64,000 nucleotides of DNA from Symbiodinium natans (taxonomy: Eukaryota > Sar > Dinophyceae > Suessiales > Symbiodiniaceae), in the NCBI GenBank assembly GCA_905221605.1, contig CAJNDS010002418.1, positions 251,953 through 315,952 on the forward strand. The letters run 5' to 3'. The notes below the pieces were generated by a model, which did no database searches, was not told the DNA's origin, and was given only the letters and a program-made list of their open reading frames with translations. Shown piece by piece: positions 11,057 through 21,920 of the stretch (position 1 is the first letter of the stretch; every line of letters starts with the position of its first letter). The position numbers and the translations under genes are program-made.

Positions 11057-12837
11057 GGTTGGAAGCATGGACCAGCATCTGAGGTCGCGGAACTAGTGCT
11101 GGCCAACTTGGTGGCCTTCCCCGCGTTGTATTTGGCCTATCAGGCCTGCAGCTTGGATTTTCCCGAAGTGCAGTCATTTGTCATGGCTCTGCTGCGCAGT
11201 CCAGGCACTGCAGTCTAACTATGGCTACAAAGAGGTGGGCCTGTTGAAGCTTCCGCCCCATTGAAAGCGTCATCATCACAGTGGTGATAATAGGGTATGT
11301 GTCCTTCACGGCCAGATCCTGGTTGGCAGTGGATTGGTGGAGCTTCTGGCAGTGGCCTGCCTTCTGGTCAGCGGCGTGCCATGGCTGCAAGAGCCTTTTC
11401 GCTGATGGGAAATCGCCTTGCAACACGCTTCAAGGTCCCAGTCCTCCCAGTGCTTGGGATTTTTCTTCTGAAGATAACGATGGTGCGTGGCCCCCAGCCC
11501 GAAAAAGGCTGACGGATGCAACATGTGCACCTGGATCGGGAGAACTGCATGGCGCAGCCCTTGTGTTTCGAGGACCTACTCTCAGACGGTGAACACGGTC
11601 AAGGCGTCGGGGCTGACAGTCTTCCCTCAAAAGTGGCGCTTCATGAGTGCAGGCTGAGCTCTTCCCTTCGGTGATTCGAGTCTCTGCTCTTTCGATTTCT
11701 GGGACCTGTGGTCGTGTGGGTGCCCTGATAGCTCCGGCACTGATCGAGGAGCCCTGTGATTTGTGTCGGGATGCTGATGCGGACATGTTGAAGCCTGCAA
11801 CATGGTACCATATGGTACTCCAAGCAGTATCTTATTCGAGTCTGTCATCAGTACCTGGGCTAGCCTTCACATTAGTAGTGTTTGTTAGGAATGGCGGAAT
11901 GGCTTGACAACAAACCTCACAAGCGGGCAGGTGTATAAGCTACGAGTTGATGGTCACAATCGGGGTGCAGCCCAGCCAGTATCTGTTGAGACATATGGCG
12001 ACAATGAGCGGCGTAGCTCCCGTGGCTGCGAGCATGTGGAGAAATGGCCCCTTTACCACAGGCAGCAACCGAAATTCTTCCGAAGTTCCGCCATATGTAG
12101 GCGTGAGGCCAGGATCAGGTGATAAATGACGTCCGAGCGCAAGGCCATCGGACATAAACCTGAGGATGCTTGTGGTGGTTCAGTCCCATGAAACTTTCCA
12201 TCTTGGTAAAACTCCTCGTTGCCTGCACGGTTTTTTCCTACAAATCTCGGCGAGGAGACCCGCGGTGCTCCAGGAAGCCCAGATGAGTTTCGGGTGTTCC
12301 TTTCTTTGCTTGTGCGCGTCTAAGGAGTTACATCATGCTAGCGCGACTCACGGCAAGCATTGGCAGATGCTTTGCACATCCAGGCAGTCGCATTGGTTGT
12401 CACAACTGTCTTTGGCGTGGCCCTAGTGTCCTTCGCTTAGGCGTGATTAGTCCTGTACGCAGGAGTGCACTGTAGCATCAACGCTGAGGCCTGAAACAAA
12501 GGGCAAGTCGAGGACGTGATTGCAAGAGATGGCAAGAGATGGCAAGAGCTCAAAAAGCGCTTGTGCTACTGTCCCCTTTGCTCATAGTGCCGCCACGATG
12601 TTTTTCCATGATGTTTGGATGTCAGGTGTTGTTGTGGGGAAGGGTCGTCCTCCATACATGGGTTCAAGTTGTTTGCCCCACGGTATGGACTTGTCTTTCT
12701 TGCTTACTGCCTTACTGCCAGACTCAGGTAAAGACCAGGCCACCACGCCCAGGCCATCGAGGCCGGGCTGCAAGCTTCTTGCTGCTGAACTGGCGGAGTC
12801 GGATGACAAAACAGAGGAAGGGTCCTTTACGAAGTAG
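11057..12837 (+). CDS. Major facilitator (SLC22/organic cation-like) transporter, exons
   Basis: Membrane transporter of the major facilitator superfamily, expected to move an organic ion or other small solute. Exon-like pieces on the + strand: 11057-11167 (hydrophobic, SEVAELVLANLVAFPALYLA); 11316-11366 (ILVGSGLVELLAVAC, resembling the helix before the GRR loop); 11653 to about 11750 (AELFPSVIRVSALSISGTCG then RVGALIAPALIEE, the diagnostic element of SLC22-type carriers); 12384-12425 (last-helix-like AVALVVTTVFGVAL); and 12728-12837, ending GKDQATTP...EEGSFTK and a stop, placed where these carriers have ETxG before the cytosolic tail. Acceptors are AG|G-like. Phases do not join perfectly, and between 11366 and 11653 a GQRRAMAARAF reading sits in another frame. 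The gene may therefore be damaged, or may contain exons I missed. The N-terminal half was not found upstream. Family call fairly firm; substrate unknown. Confidence 0.6.
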
Positions 12838-13498
12838 GGCTTTCAAACTAAGTGCGCAAAGTTGGTATAGTTTTTTGTTCCTTGCCTCGGGGGGTTGCCC
12901 AGACACGTGTACTTTAGGCTTTGTTTCTTGTGGCTTTTGGTGCATGCATCTGGAGCCCTTGGTGAGTGTATTCTTTTGTTCGGGGTGTCCAATAGAAGTT
13001 CGCAGTTGGTACGAAACTCGAACCGACGCCTTCAACCCTGAATGGCATTGACATTTTTTGTCTCCTTCCGCAGGGTTTTTTTGTCTTCGTCACGAAACTC
13101 ACCCCCGCTCGACTGAAGTATCACTTGCCTAGGAGGTTGGTCTCATGCCAGGGACCTTGGGGCAAAACATCGTTACACCAACTGGTCATATGCCTTCTCT
13201 AAAAAGGATCCTGATGGGACCCCCCAACAGGGAACGTCAGGGAACCCCAAGAATACAGCAGGAATATAAGGGTACTATGCTGACCCCTGTTGTGTACGTT
13301 ACATTCCTAGTATATTCCTACAAATTCCTACTCTATTCTTGGGTGTTTGGGGTTCCCATGAATATCCCTTTATTCTCGAGTTTCGAGCCCAATCCCAAGA
13401 ATGCAGCCCGCAGGGCCGCAAAGGTCCACACGAGCTGCACTCCCTTCTCGCTCGCGCTCTTCCTCTGGCTCTCTCTCCCTCTCTCTGCCTCTTTTCTT
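12838..13498. other. Intergenic stretch after the transporter
   Basis: No exon with a recognisable product. Contains short self-similar words (GGAATATAAGGG, ATTCCTAGTATATTCC). Confidence 0.4.
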
Positions 13499-13562
13499 TT
13501 CCTTTCCTTTCCATTCCTTTCCATTCCATTCCTTTCCATTCCTTTCCTTTCCTTTCTTTCTG
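13492..13562. repeat. Pyrimidine microsatellite (CCTTT/CCATT)n
   Basis: Repeats of CCTTT and CCATT on the + strand create long open frames in several phases, all spurious. Confidence 0.9.
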
Positions 13563-13679
13563 TCTGTATTTCTTTTTATTATTCTTGGTTTTGCTTTCCT
13601 TCTCTCTCTTTCTCTGTCTCTTGCTCGGGCGCCTGTCGCCGCTTTGGCATCTCTTGCTGTTGGTATGAGTGCCTTCCAG

Positions 13680-13755
13680 GACAGCCCGGACGCAACTCAA
13701 GGTGCGCGACATCAAAGGCAGGAACTTGGACGTGCTCCAGCGAGACGTAGCTGAC
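13680..13755 (+). CDS. Possible exon, unknown protein
   Basis: After the acceptor-like TTCCAG the frame reads TQLKVRDIKGRNLDVLQRDV, a charged helical segment. No family was recognised. It could be an upstream exon of the PDZ gene that follows, which is an inference from position only. Confidence 0.3.
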
Positions 13756-14584
13756 TGTTACAATAAGTATACTATTGCTACCGGTAGTATTTCGATGTTG
13801 TTGGTGTTTAATGTTGTTCTATGGTTATGGTTATCGTTACCAGACCGATCTCGCAGGCTGCTGCCGGACGGTGGAAACTTTGATGGTCCGTGGGAGCCAT
13901 GTGACGGACCTGGCATGTACATAGAAGCGGCGCTCCACAACCCGTCGCGACTCTTGTTCAGCTTGCCCAAAGATTGTGCAAGCGCGAAGCTCCAAAGGGG
14001 GCAAGGAAGCCAAAGCTCCCCAATAGTACTTCCCAAGCTTCCTCTAAGGATCCCATAGGGATTATGCCGATTCCACATCTTACTTGGGCCAAGATGGCCT
14101 GTGCTCGCGGGGCATCTGGGGAACTGAGGAGTGCATATCGCTTCGGTGTTTTCGGCTTGCATGTCTTTTCTGGTGTCGCCTTCTGGCTCAGCTCAGCTTC
14201 TCGTGTTGGGCAATCACGCAAAGCACTTCAAGTTTCACATGATTACTCATGACAGCCTTGTGCAACTACGCACTGGAAGCACCTGTGCGCTTCGTGACTG
14301 CCCCACCTGCAAGTGACCGACCACTGACCGTACAGCAGTACCACACTCTCCAAGGCAATCGATCAATTAAAGTGTTGTCTAGTTAACTTTTAGCGGGTGT
14401 CACCTGGCGCCAAGGGCGTCGCCGGGAGCTCAGGGTTAGGCAAATAAGTTGTGCGAAGCCCAGTGCTAAGTGTCAGGGGCCCATGATCCACACCTTCGAG
14501 GCAATCGGCATGTCTATTGCTCTCTTGAAGTTCGGGAAGTAGTCTGAAATCGTTCACTTCGTTCTCGCTTGGAATCGCGTGCAG

Positions 14585-15286
14585 GCAGAGTTTCCCAAGC
14601 CAGCCGGGTCTCGCCTGGGCATCCAGCTGTCTTTGGCTGCAACCTTGGCTGGATCTTTGTCATTGTCAAGTCCCTTCGCCAACTTTGCCACGGCCACGGG
14701 TGGCTTCGGTCTTGTTCCTCGACCTCGCAGGTTAACACTCCAGACAGGGAAGGTTTGGTGGTTGAGAAGGTGCGGGAGCGGCACCTCAACATGCAATGTG
14801 ATGTTCCTGGCTGTGCCAGGTAGCCGAAGGAGGGGCAGTGGATGCTTACAACAAGTCGTGCGCTGAGCGGCTGAGCGGCTGAGCGGCTTGCTTTGGCTTC
14901 ACGCCTCCCGCATGACGTCATGATCTTCTTCAGACGTTCGGGTGCTTGTCACATGGCTTCGGCCATGGAGGGATTCACGAGCTGTGTCCTTCCTCTGGGT
15001 TCCGAGGAAAAGCCCGGAGGGCTACAGAATACAAGAAGGCGACCTGGTGGTCAAGGTCAATGGCGTCAATGTCCCTAGGCTGCGAGTGCAGGCTAGCTCC
15101 TCACGCAGTGTTTTGCCTGCGCATTTACTAAGGCTGATGGCCCACTGGCACATCATATGCCGACAATAGCTGGGAGAGTCATGGAGGCACTTTACTCTGA
15201 GCTGCCTGGAAGCATTGCCCTGCTTTTGCAGTTTGCTGTGCTTTCAGGCTTCTACCATCCGACTCGAAGTGAGAAGATACTGTGCA
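14585..15286 (+). CDS. PDZ domain protein, split over five exons
   Basis: A PDZ peptide-binding domain is rebuilt from short + strand exons. 14585-14635 gives FPKPAGSRLGIQLSL (GC donor). 14731-14769 gives VNTPDREGLVVEK. 14820 to about 14861 gives VAEGGAVDAYNKSC. About 15007-15070 gives RIQEGDLVVKVNGV, the classic PDZ end motif (G-D-x-h-x-x-V-N-G). 15248 to about 15286 gives ASTIRLEVRR, the last strand. The first three exons join in phase 0. PDZ domains scaffold membrane and signalling complexes; the ligand is unknown. Two related units lie at 23.0 and 25.1 kb. Whether this is a separate gene or part of one large gene cannot be decided from the sequence. Confidence 0.65.
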
Positions 15287-15402
15287 GGCTTGTGAAGAAG
15301 AGAAGATGGCCTTGATTGTAGCGCGGCGGTGTGCATTTGTGCATCAGATACCGCAATGGCCAGGACCAAACGTTGCAAATTCAGGCTCCGCAGAGCATCA
15401 AG

Positions 15403-15561
15403 ATGGCCATTCAAAGTTCTCTCTTTCTGCTGACGGCAGCGGCTGTTGTGACGGTGGTAGTGGTTTCAAAGTGCCAGGCACGGCTGCGCCGTCGAAATCG
15501 CCGAACCTGCTTCCTCCACCCAACTTTCAGGAGAAAGAGAAGAGAACAACATGCGCCTTGA
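15403..15561 (+). CDS. Possible N-terminal exon with signal anchor
   Basis: An ATG at 15403 opens MAIQSSLFLLTAAAVVTVVV, followed by a short Cys/Gln stretch and an Arg-rich cluster (RLRRRNRR). A hydrophobic segment directly followed by basic residues is typical of a signal peptide or signal anchor. The open frame ends at 15561, but the exon may stop sooner. It could be the start of the gene carrying the Gly/Cys-rich exons from 17.7 kb, though no splice link is proven. Confidence 0.4.
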   Translation: MAIQSSLFLLTAAAVVTVVVVSKCQARLRRRNRRTCFLHPTFRRKRREQHAP

Positions 15562-16123
15562 AAAACGTCTCCCCTCACAATGTCTCTCCTCTGTGCAAAG
15601 CGGGGTGCCTTTTTGTCTTCGTCATCCTCTTCTTTGTGAGTTCTGCTCTCCTGCCTTGCTGTGCTCTCTCTTGTTCCCATCTCTCAGAGCGAGGACGCCC
15701 CCGGCAGCTGGACGGGGTGGCATCCTTGGGGACCTTTCACGCTTAGCAATTGTGACCTCCGTGACGCTCTCCCATGTGCTCAGGGTTTCCTCGCAGCCTG
15801 CAGAGGACGTGGGACGCCCAGTGATAGCATGACCTCCGAGCCAAGAAGTTGCTGAAAGTTCAGCTTCCGGCGGCTTCAGGCTGGTGCTTTGGGTCGACAT
15901 GGCTGGAAGGCCCGTGATGCATGGCACATGGCTGCAATCTGAACCTGGAGAGTGTGAGACATGCTCATAGCACAGAAGTCGTGGGGGTTTTCCGGAACGC
16001 ATCAAATGCAGCAATCAGCAGGATCGCTCGAGTTTCTGCAGGTTCAGAACCAGACAGCCCCGACACCGTTCTTCTCCGATGTGCAGCTGCCTTAAAGCCG
16101 CCTCAGGGCACATGGCCGTGTGT

Positions 16124-16172
16124 GACATCGTGTGTGCGACATCGTGCGTGCGACATCGTGTGTGCGACATCG
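16124..16172. repeat. 14-bp tandem repeat (GACATCGTGTGTGC)
   Basis: About 3.5 copies of a 14-bp unit with single substitutions. Confidence 0.85.
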
Positions 16173-17690
16173 TGGCAGTGAGAAGGCAAAGTGGCGAGGG
16201 AGGGCAGGCCGATCCCGACTGAGCGACTTGCGATGACTTGCTGAGTTGGGTGATTCCCTCGACTTCCGAGAGAGTTGAGCTTTCGAGGCACAGAACCAGG
16301 CAGATGTGGACTCACTGCCCGAGCCCTGCATGTTGTGCGAAAGTTTGCCACAGCTTTTGGTGCATTAGCTGGTGATGTTGGGAGTGTCATACAAAAGGTT
16401 GATGCAGGGCCAGGCCTTGGCCAGGCAGTCCATGGGTCTGCCGCAAGCTTACAAACGTGACTTCATATCCGGTCATCCGAGTGCAACCTGTACCTTTCGG
16501 GAATGTTTGGTTTTCACCATCCTATTTCCTGCTGTCAGAGGCTTCTCGATACTCTTCGGGACATTTCACGACAGTTTTTGTATCAACTTTTTGGGGCATT
16601 TCCGAACTCGTTTTATTGTCGAGCTTTTGACAAAGCGGGCGGGCGACACAGCGAAGTAGTTAAGTGGTGACGAGGATGCGTTAGAATTCCGTTGGCTCCA
16701 ACGGCCAAAACGGCGGCAATTGTCTTTCAAGCAAAACTAAATAGCATCTCAATTGATTCCCACGGTCATCTAACCCTGCAGCATAGCACGCAAACCGCTT
16801 GTGCCTCAGAGGCAAGAGCTCACCAAGTTAAGAGCTCATTGGCCTCGTCAGACGCTACTTGTATCTAAATTTCTCTGATTTCCATGGTCTACCATACCTG
16901 CACAGAACAAAACCAGACACGGTCGTATGCGGTCTGTGTGCCCTGTCATTCCGTACATTCCCCATACCGTCAGCTAGCTCCTTGACGACGATGGCATCGA
17001 AAAAGCTTCCGCAGCTTGACGTGTACAACAGGTCATCTTTAGGGACCATGCCGCCATGCCTAGTTTTCTCATGCAGGGGTGACCTGCGCCCCGCTGACCC
17101 CGAGGTTTGTTGTGGGTTAGACGCGATGCTAGGATTGGTTCCCTAGGATCCCAGCTAGTTCCTGGCTTTGCTTCGTACACCGGGCTGCGCTCAAAGCTCC
17201 CCTTCTTTCGTGAACGCTTTCGAATACACAAAGAAGCAAAAAGCCACAGCAGAATGTAGAGAAGGCCAGACGTGCCAATGAGCACAGGAGGGTAAATGCG
17301 TCAACGATTCAGATAAAGCGCAGGCATATCAAGGGATCAATTGATCACAGGATGGCCCGGGCATGCCCAGACGCACCGTAATATAGGCAACAGATGTACC
17401 CAGCCCCAATCAAGGCACAGCAAAAACGAAGCTCAGGCCCAGTTGATCACGTGTCTGTACTGTAATGATTTTCGAATTCGCGACATTTGCATTGTTTCGG
17501 GACTTGTCGGCTGTTCGACAGTTGTTGCGGTACTTGGCGAGTGCTCCTGCAAGCTTTTTATTTGTGGTTTCTCTACTCACGCTTTTCGGGTCTCTCAACT
17601 GAGCCTTGAATCTTTGTCTGCAGACTGCTGTGTCTTTTCGTCGGTTCAACTTTTGTATTCTTTTGTCATTTTCTGGCATCCACGTTGCGC
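16173..17690. other. Stretch without a recognised gene
   Basis: Open frames of 60-117 codons occur on both strands, but none has a motif or a convincing acceptor/donor frame. Probably intron or intergenic DNA. Confidence 0.4.
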
Positions 17691-17694
17691 CTAG

Positions 17695-18907
17695 GCCCGG
17701 CAGCGGTTGCGGAGCTGGTTGTGGCGGCTGCAACTGCGGGGGCTGTGGCGGTTGCCGCAATGCTGGGAATTCCGGGTTCAGTGGTTGTGGATGCGGCGGA
17801 TGTGGCGGTTGCTGTGGGTGCGGCGGATGCTGCGGTGGTTGTGGTGGTGTAGGCTGCGGGGGACCGCCTGGACCTCGGCGAGATCGGCGCTTTGATGCCA
17901 ACTTAATTCAAAACATCGCATGCAGTTCAAGTGACCCAAGGAGCTGTGGCGGCTGTGGTGGCTGCGGCTGTGGTGGCTGCGGGGCGCCCCGGCCTTAGCA
18001 CCGGTCCGCAAGGTGTCATGCAGAAAGTCTCAAGGCCTGTGACACTTTGATCCCTGTCCCTATGCTTTTTCTTTAGATGATTTTAGATGCACAGGGGCGT
18101 GCAGTCTCAGGGACTTCTGGCGTTCAGACTTCCCATGCTGTGCCCTGTTCATTGGTATGAATCTGCACAGGTTTTGGTTTTTAGACTACGTCTCTTTTGG
18201 GTTCTGTCTACAAGGGTGCTACTCTAAATCTAAACCCTAAACCCTGCAACAGGTCCGGTGGCTGTGGTGGCTGCGGCTGTGGAGGCCCGGGATTTCCCGG
18301 GGCGCACTAAGGGTAGGGCTTTCGGATAAGGGCTTTCGGATAAGGGCTTTCGGATACCTTGAAATTCTCTTTGTTTAGGTCCTTTAGGCCCTTCAGGGCC
18401 CGTTGCGTTCTGCTCGACTCCAAGCTGCAGGCTTGTCGCAGAGTTCGGTAGGTTTGACCACGTACACACCTGGACATGAGACCTGGTGCTCTGAATTCTG
18501 GTTTCTAGTGGACAGATTGGTGTACAAATGAGACATGAGAGCCTGCAAGCATACAGTGCGCAGACAAGTTCGCAGGCTGCCCTGGTGGTTGTGGATGCGG
18601 AGGATGCAACAACTGCGGCGGATGCTGTGGCCAGTTCTCGGGATGTGGTGGTTGTGGAATGGGTGACAGCAGCATTGGCGGAATTCAGATCCGAGCTTAG
18701 TGTACCCACTTGCGAAATTCAGCTGTTCCAATAGAGCTGATGACATCTTGCACGGACTTCTAGTGCTGACTTCCGGCGCAAAGGTCTGGCTTGGCGCAAC
18801 TGCAACAGCAGCTTCAACTTCAACAGCAGCAGCTCCAACAGCAACAGCAACAAGCCATGCAGTCGCAGGCACTGCTTCGGCATAGAGATGCTGCCCTGAC
18901 CTGTTGA
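17695..18907 (+). CDS. Gly/Cys-rich repeat protein with Gln-rich exon
   Basis: Four + strand exon-like blocks share one composition. 17695-17998 is made of CGGC, GCGCGG and GGCGG steps, with a short hydrophilic break (FDANLIQNIACSSSD). About 18253-18308 reads SGGCGGCGCGGPGFPG. 18576-18700 reads CPGGCGCGGCNNCGG and later FSGCGGCGMG. 18784-18907 is a Gln-rich helix (LQQQLQLQQQQLQQQQ). Each block begins after an AG, and all use the same Gly/Cys reading, whereas other frames would give different repeats. That argues for selection on the protein rather than a simple DNA repeat. Such Cys/Gly arrays could form disulphide-rich structural or metal-binding segments; the role is unknown. Exon ends are approximate. 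Confidence 0.5.
18225..18245. repeat. Short telomere-like (CCCTAAA) cluster before an acceptor
   Basis: CTAAATCTAAACCCTAAACC lies directly upstream of the CAACAG acceptor of the second Gly/Cys exon. Similar clusters occur at 45369-45384 and 52601-52620. Confidence 0.7.
18312..18357. repeat. 16-bp tandem repeat (GGGCTTTCGGATAA)
   Basis: Three copies of a GGGCTTTCGGATAA unit, probably within an intron. Confidence 0.85.
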
Positions 18908-18935
18908 GCAGAATGCAGATTTGCATCAGGCGAAG

Positions 18936-19040
18936 GTTATGATGCCTCCGCCACCTCCGCCGCCGCTTCCACCCTCAGCGGGCGCATCCCAGGTGCAGAG
19001 GACCACGATCATTGGAAGGGAATGGGAGTTTCGTGCATCA
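18936..19040 (+). CDS. Pro-rich exon candidate
   Basis: After a CGAAG acceptor the frame reads VMMPPPPPPPLPPSAG and then ASQVQRTTIIGREWEFRA. Proline tracts commonly bind SH3, WW or profilin. It lies directly downstream of the Gln-rich exon and may belong to the same protein. A donor may lie at the GTGCAG near 18990. Confidence 0.35.
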
Positions 19041-19359
19041 TCATGTGACCAATACATACCTTTGTGTATCTATATAGAAACACATGTGTATGTTGACATA
19101 CATGAATATGTATATTTTATACATATACATATATATATATATTACACAGATGTGCGCATGTATGCTTGTCTCTGTTTTCATGTCTACAGAAGGCTTTAAG
19201 GCTCTAGTGTGAGGCAAACCCCTGGGCCGAAAGCAAATGGCGTACCAGCATAATTCACATTTTGACTCAAGCCCGGGGACCTCATTCCTTCAATTCGGCT
19301 TCTGTGTCAGTCTGAATCCCTTCTGGAACATATTTCAGCTTAGTCAGTTTCATTCAAAC

Positions 19360-19545
19360 ATCGAATAGAATCCGGGGTCTAAGATCCAAGATGCCTTGGG
19401 GAAACTTTGATCGGTATCTTGAATATCTGCCATCCTTATTCGTGTTCTTTTTTGTTCTGCTCAAATTGCGACCTAGCCTCGGATTTATGATCGAGAAGCA
19501 AGATGTGGCATCTTGAATCTTGGATCCGATTCTCATGCGATTATC
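19360..19545. repeat. Dispersed palindromic repeat (AAGATCCAAGATGCC type)
   Basis: AAGATCCAAGATGCC at the left end faces GGCATCTTGAATCTTGGATC at the right end, so the element has imperfect inverted termini. Related sequences occur at 40240-40450 and 40600-40830. Confidence 0.6.
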
Positions 19546-19779
19546 TCAGTTATGTTGTACATAGCATATTGTACCGGGTTATTCACCCCGGCGCCCCCTC
19601 CCCCCCCACATAGAAGCAATAACATAATGCATAGTTTGCATGCATTCGTCTAACTTGATTCGATCAGCTAAGTAATCTTACTTGTACCAGCTCATATCTT
19701 TTATATGAATTACAGTCGATATGCCCATTCTTTAGTTGCAAGAATCACATAATATGAACTGTATTTGCTACATTAACTT

Positions 19780-19970
19780 TATTAACTGTATTAATTATAC
19801 TAATTATTGACTATATGAACCGTGTAAACTATATAAACTATATAAACTATGTACACTATATAAACTATATAAACTATGTAAACTATATAAACTATATGAA
19901 CTATATAGACTCTATAGACTATATAAACCATATAAACGGTATTGACTACATTTAACTATACCAACTATAT
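19780..19970. repeat. CTATATAAA minisatellite
   Basis: Around 15 degenerate copies of CTATATAAA, with variants CTATGTAAA and CTATATGAA, inside the AT-rich island. Confidence 0.85.
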
Positions 19971-20237
19971 TATACACTATATTTCGCTATATTCGCTATT
20001 TTAACTAAATGAACTATGCGATACGACAATATCAACCGTATTGCCTGCATTATTAACTAGATGAATACAAATAGTTTCTATTGCTGCATGAATTATGTCA
20101 CCTGTATTGACACGATTCTCTTTGCATTCAGAAGTTCATAAGGGATGTTAGTTATGCTGCTTGTACTACACGTCGTAACTATATCATATATAAAAGCATA
20201 TTCAATGTACTGCTTTTCTTTTGCTTGAATCAGGTAG

Positions 20238-20600
20238 TTGTTCTATCATAGCCAAGTGTGTGAATTCAAGATTCATTCAACAAGTTGTGGTATTAGCTAT
20301 ATTGGATATGTTAATGGTATGAATATGATAGTTTTTTGTATTATTTATACTAATCATAGTACTGAAATTTGTATGCCTATCAACAAAATCTTGAAAGTTG
20401 CTACAGCGCTTTTGTTCCTTCGGTTCGTTCTACTACGTTTTAGCTGGGTTGGAGTCATTCATATTTTTATTAAGTATATTAAGACATTCATTGTCCCAAT
20501 GGCTTTGGCCTCATCAGTTTTAATGTTTTCATTGCTTACTGAGAATTTCACTGTTACATTAATTGCATTGAATGTAGTAATTTCCTTTGTTCTTCAGTAA
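20238..20600 (+). CDS. Hydrophobic ORF in AT-rich island, uncertain
   Basis: A 120-codon frame in AT-rich DNA whose C-terminal half is strongly hydrophobic (VATALLFLRFVLLRF, TFIVPMALASSVLMFSLL). Its base composition differs sharply from the surrounding gene-rich DNA. It could be inserted organelle DNA, a foreign fragment, or a chance frame, since T-rich codons encode hydrophobic residues. I do not recognise a protein, and the start codon at 20238 is only the first available. Confidence 0.25.
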   Translation: MFYHSQVCEFKIHSTSCGISYIGYVNGMNMIVFCIIYTNHSTEICMPINKILKVATALLFLRFVLLRFSWVGVIHIFIKYIKTFIVPMALASSVLMFSLLTENFTVTLIALNVVISFVLQ

Positions 20601-21072
20601 ATAATTCCATCGTATTGGTGCTATGAGTCTGTTGGTTAAAATAGTTGTATTAATTAATCATAACACGCATTATTTGTAGCGATTATGTGAAAGTTCATTC
20701 GGTTGGTCGAAGTTTCGGGTCCGCGATGGTCTGTGGTGTTAACTTGCGGAGTTGCTGCTCAGGTGCTTTGTGTCACTGGCAGCGTTTCACATAGTCTAGG
20801 CCCCACATCCATGCAGAAATTTAGAGTGTGCTTGCAGGTTGATATGGGCTTGCAGGCATCGTCCATTGACTTTAAAGCTTGTAGAGGCCAAGCAGGTCAA
20901 ACTTTACCTCTGTGAAGTTTGACGCAACAAAACATGGGCTGCAGTGAGGAACCCGACCCAGATGCCAATGAACATCAATGCTTTGAGTGTCTTGGCTTGG
21001 TTTGAGGAGCAGCCGTGGTCACACACTCCACACGCCAACCCTTGTCTCAGAATTCTCTTTGCATCTTAGGCA

Positions 21073-21122
21073 AGCAAGCTCTGCAGCTGCAGCAAAAAAT
21101 CGCGCAGCTGCAGCAACAGCTC
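21073..21122 (+). CDS. Short Gln-rich coiled-coil exon
   Basis: Between a TAGGCAAG acceptor region and the donor CG|GTGAAT the frame reads QALQLQQKIAQLQQQL. This matches the style of the Gln-rich segments at 18.8 and 22.8 kb and may be another exon of that gene. Confidence 0.4.
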
Positions 21123-21364
21123 GGTGAATGCCTTTGCTTTCCGTTTTTTGAAGGCTTAGACTGTTGAAGGGGGCTCAGCATGTGCTTAGTCTAAGGCCTC
21201 ATGGGTGATGGATCACAGGCCCAGTTTAGCTCCAGCCTTACGCATTCGGCTTTTGCCAAGTCAGTTTTTTTGCAGGCAGCTGGGCTTCCCGGAGAAGCCT
21301 CGATCTCAGATTTGTGCTTGGGCACTTGTGGAAGATCAGCAGCTATCAGTTTCGGAGTTTGTTT

Positions 21365-21390
21365 TGTGTGTGTGTGTGTGTGTGTGTGTG
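21365..21390. repeat. (TG)n microsatellite
   Basis: Thirteen TG dinucleotides. Confidence 0.95.
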
Positions 21391-21856
21391 CACGAGGAAG
21401 AGCCCCCTCTCCCCGAAGGACCGGGAGGGAATGTCTTGTACTGAGTGGCGCTAAAGAGCCAGCGTGCATGGATGCAGGTGCAGCATCAAACTTCGATCAA
21501 GGCACCATGTGTCATACAGAATGCAGAGCCCATGTCTGCTTATACTGTTCTGTGCTGTTGCTACGCTAAGTTGCCCTTGCTTTGGGTCTGAACCAAGTGC
21601 TGGGCAATGGCCCCAACACATCGAATCAGAAGAAATGCATCAAGAAGGCTCAGGTATGATACGGTATGACTGTTTGTTTTGTTTGTCTTCTCCAGCTGGA
21701 GTCCAGGGGAGGTACGGAGCAAAAGCGCCTGAAGCGGATCAGCCTGAACAAAGGTCGAGGCAGCAAACTCAGGCATGGGATTCTACTTGCGAGGTTCGCG
21801 GAAGGCTCCTTTGATTTTCTGTGCTATTTGAAATTTGTTGGGAGGCGGAGCTGCGT

Positions 21857-21920
21857 GGCGATTCGCCCTTCCAGCTAGGTGAACGCAACGCGATTCGCCC
21901 GTCCAGCTAAGTGAACGCAA
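21857..21920. repeat. 32-bp direct duplication
   Basis: Two copies of a unit beginning GCGATTCGCCC and ending GTGAACGCA, differing at two or three positions. Confidence 0.85.

Noticed and set aside
17410-17901. Pro/Gln-rich - strand frame
   Set aside because: Antisense of the Gly/Cys exon, whose GGC/TGY codons give Pro/Gln/His on the reverse.
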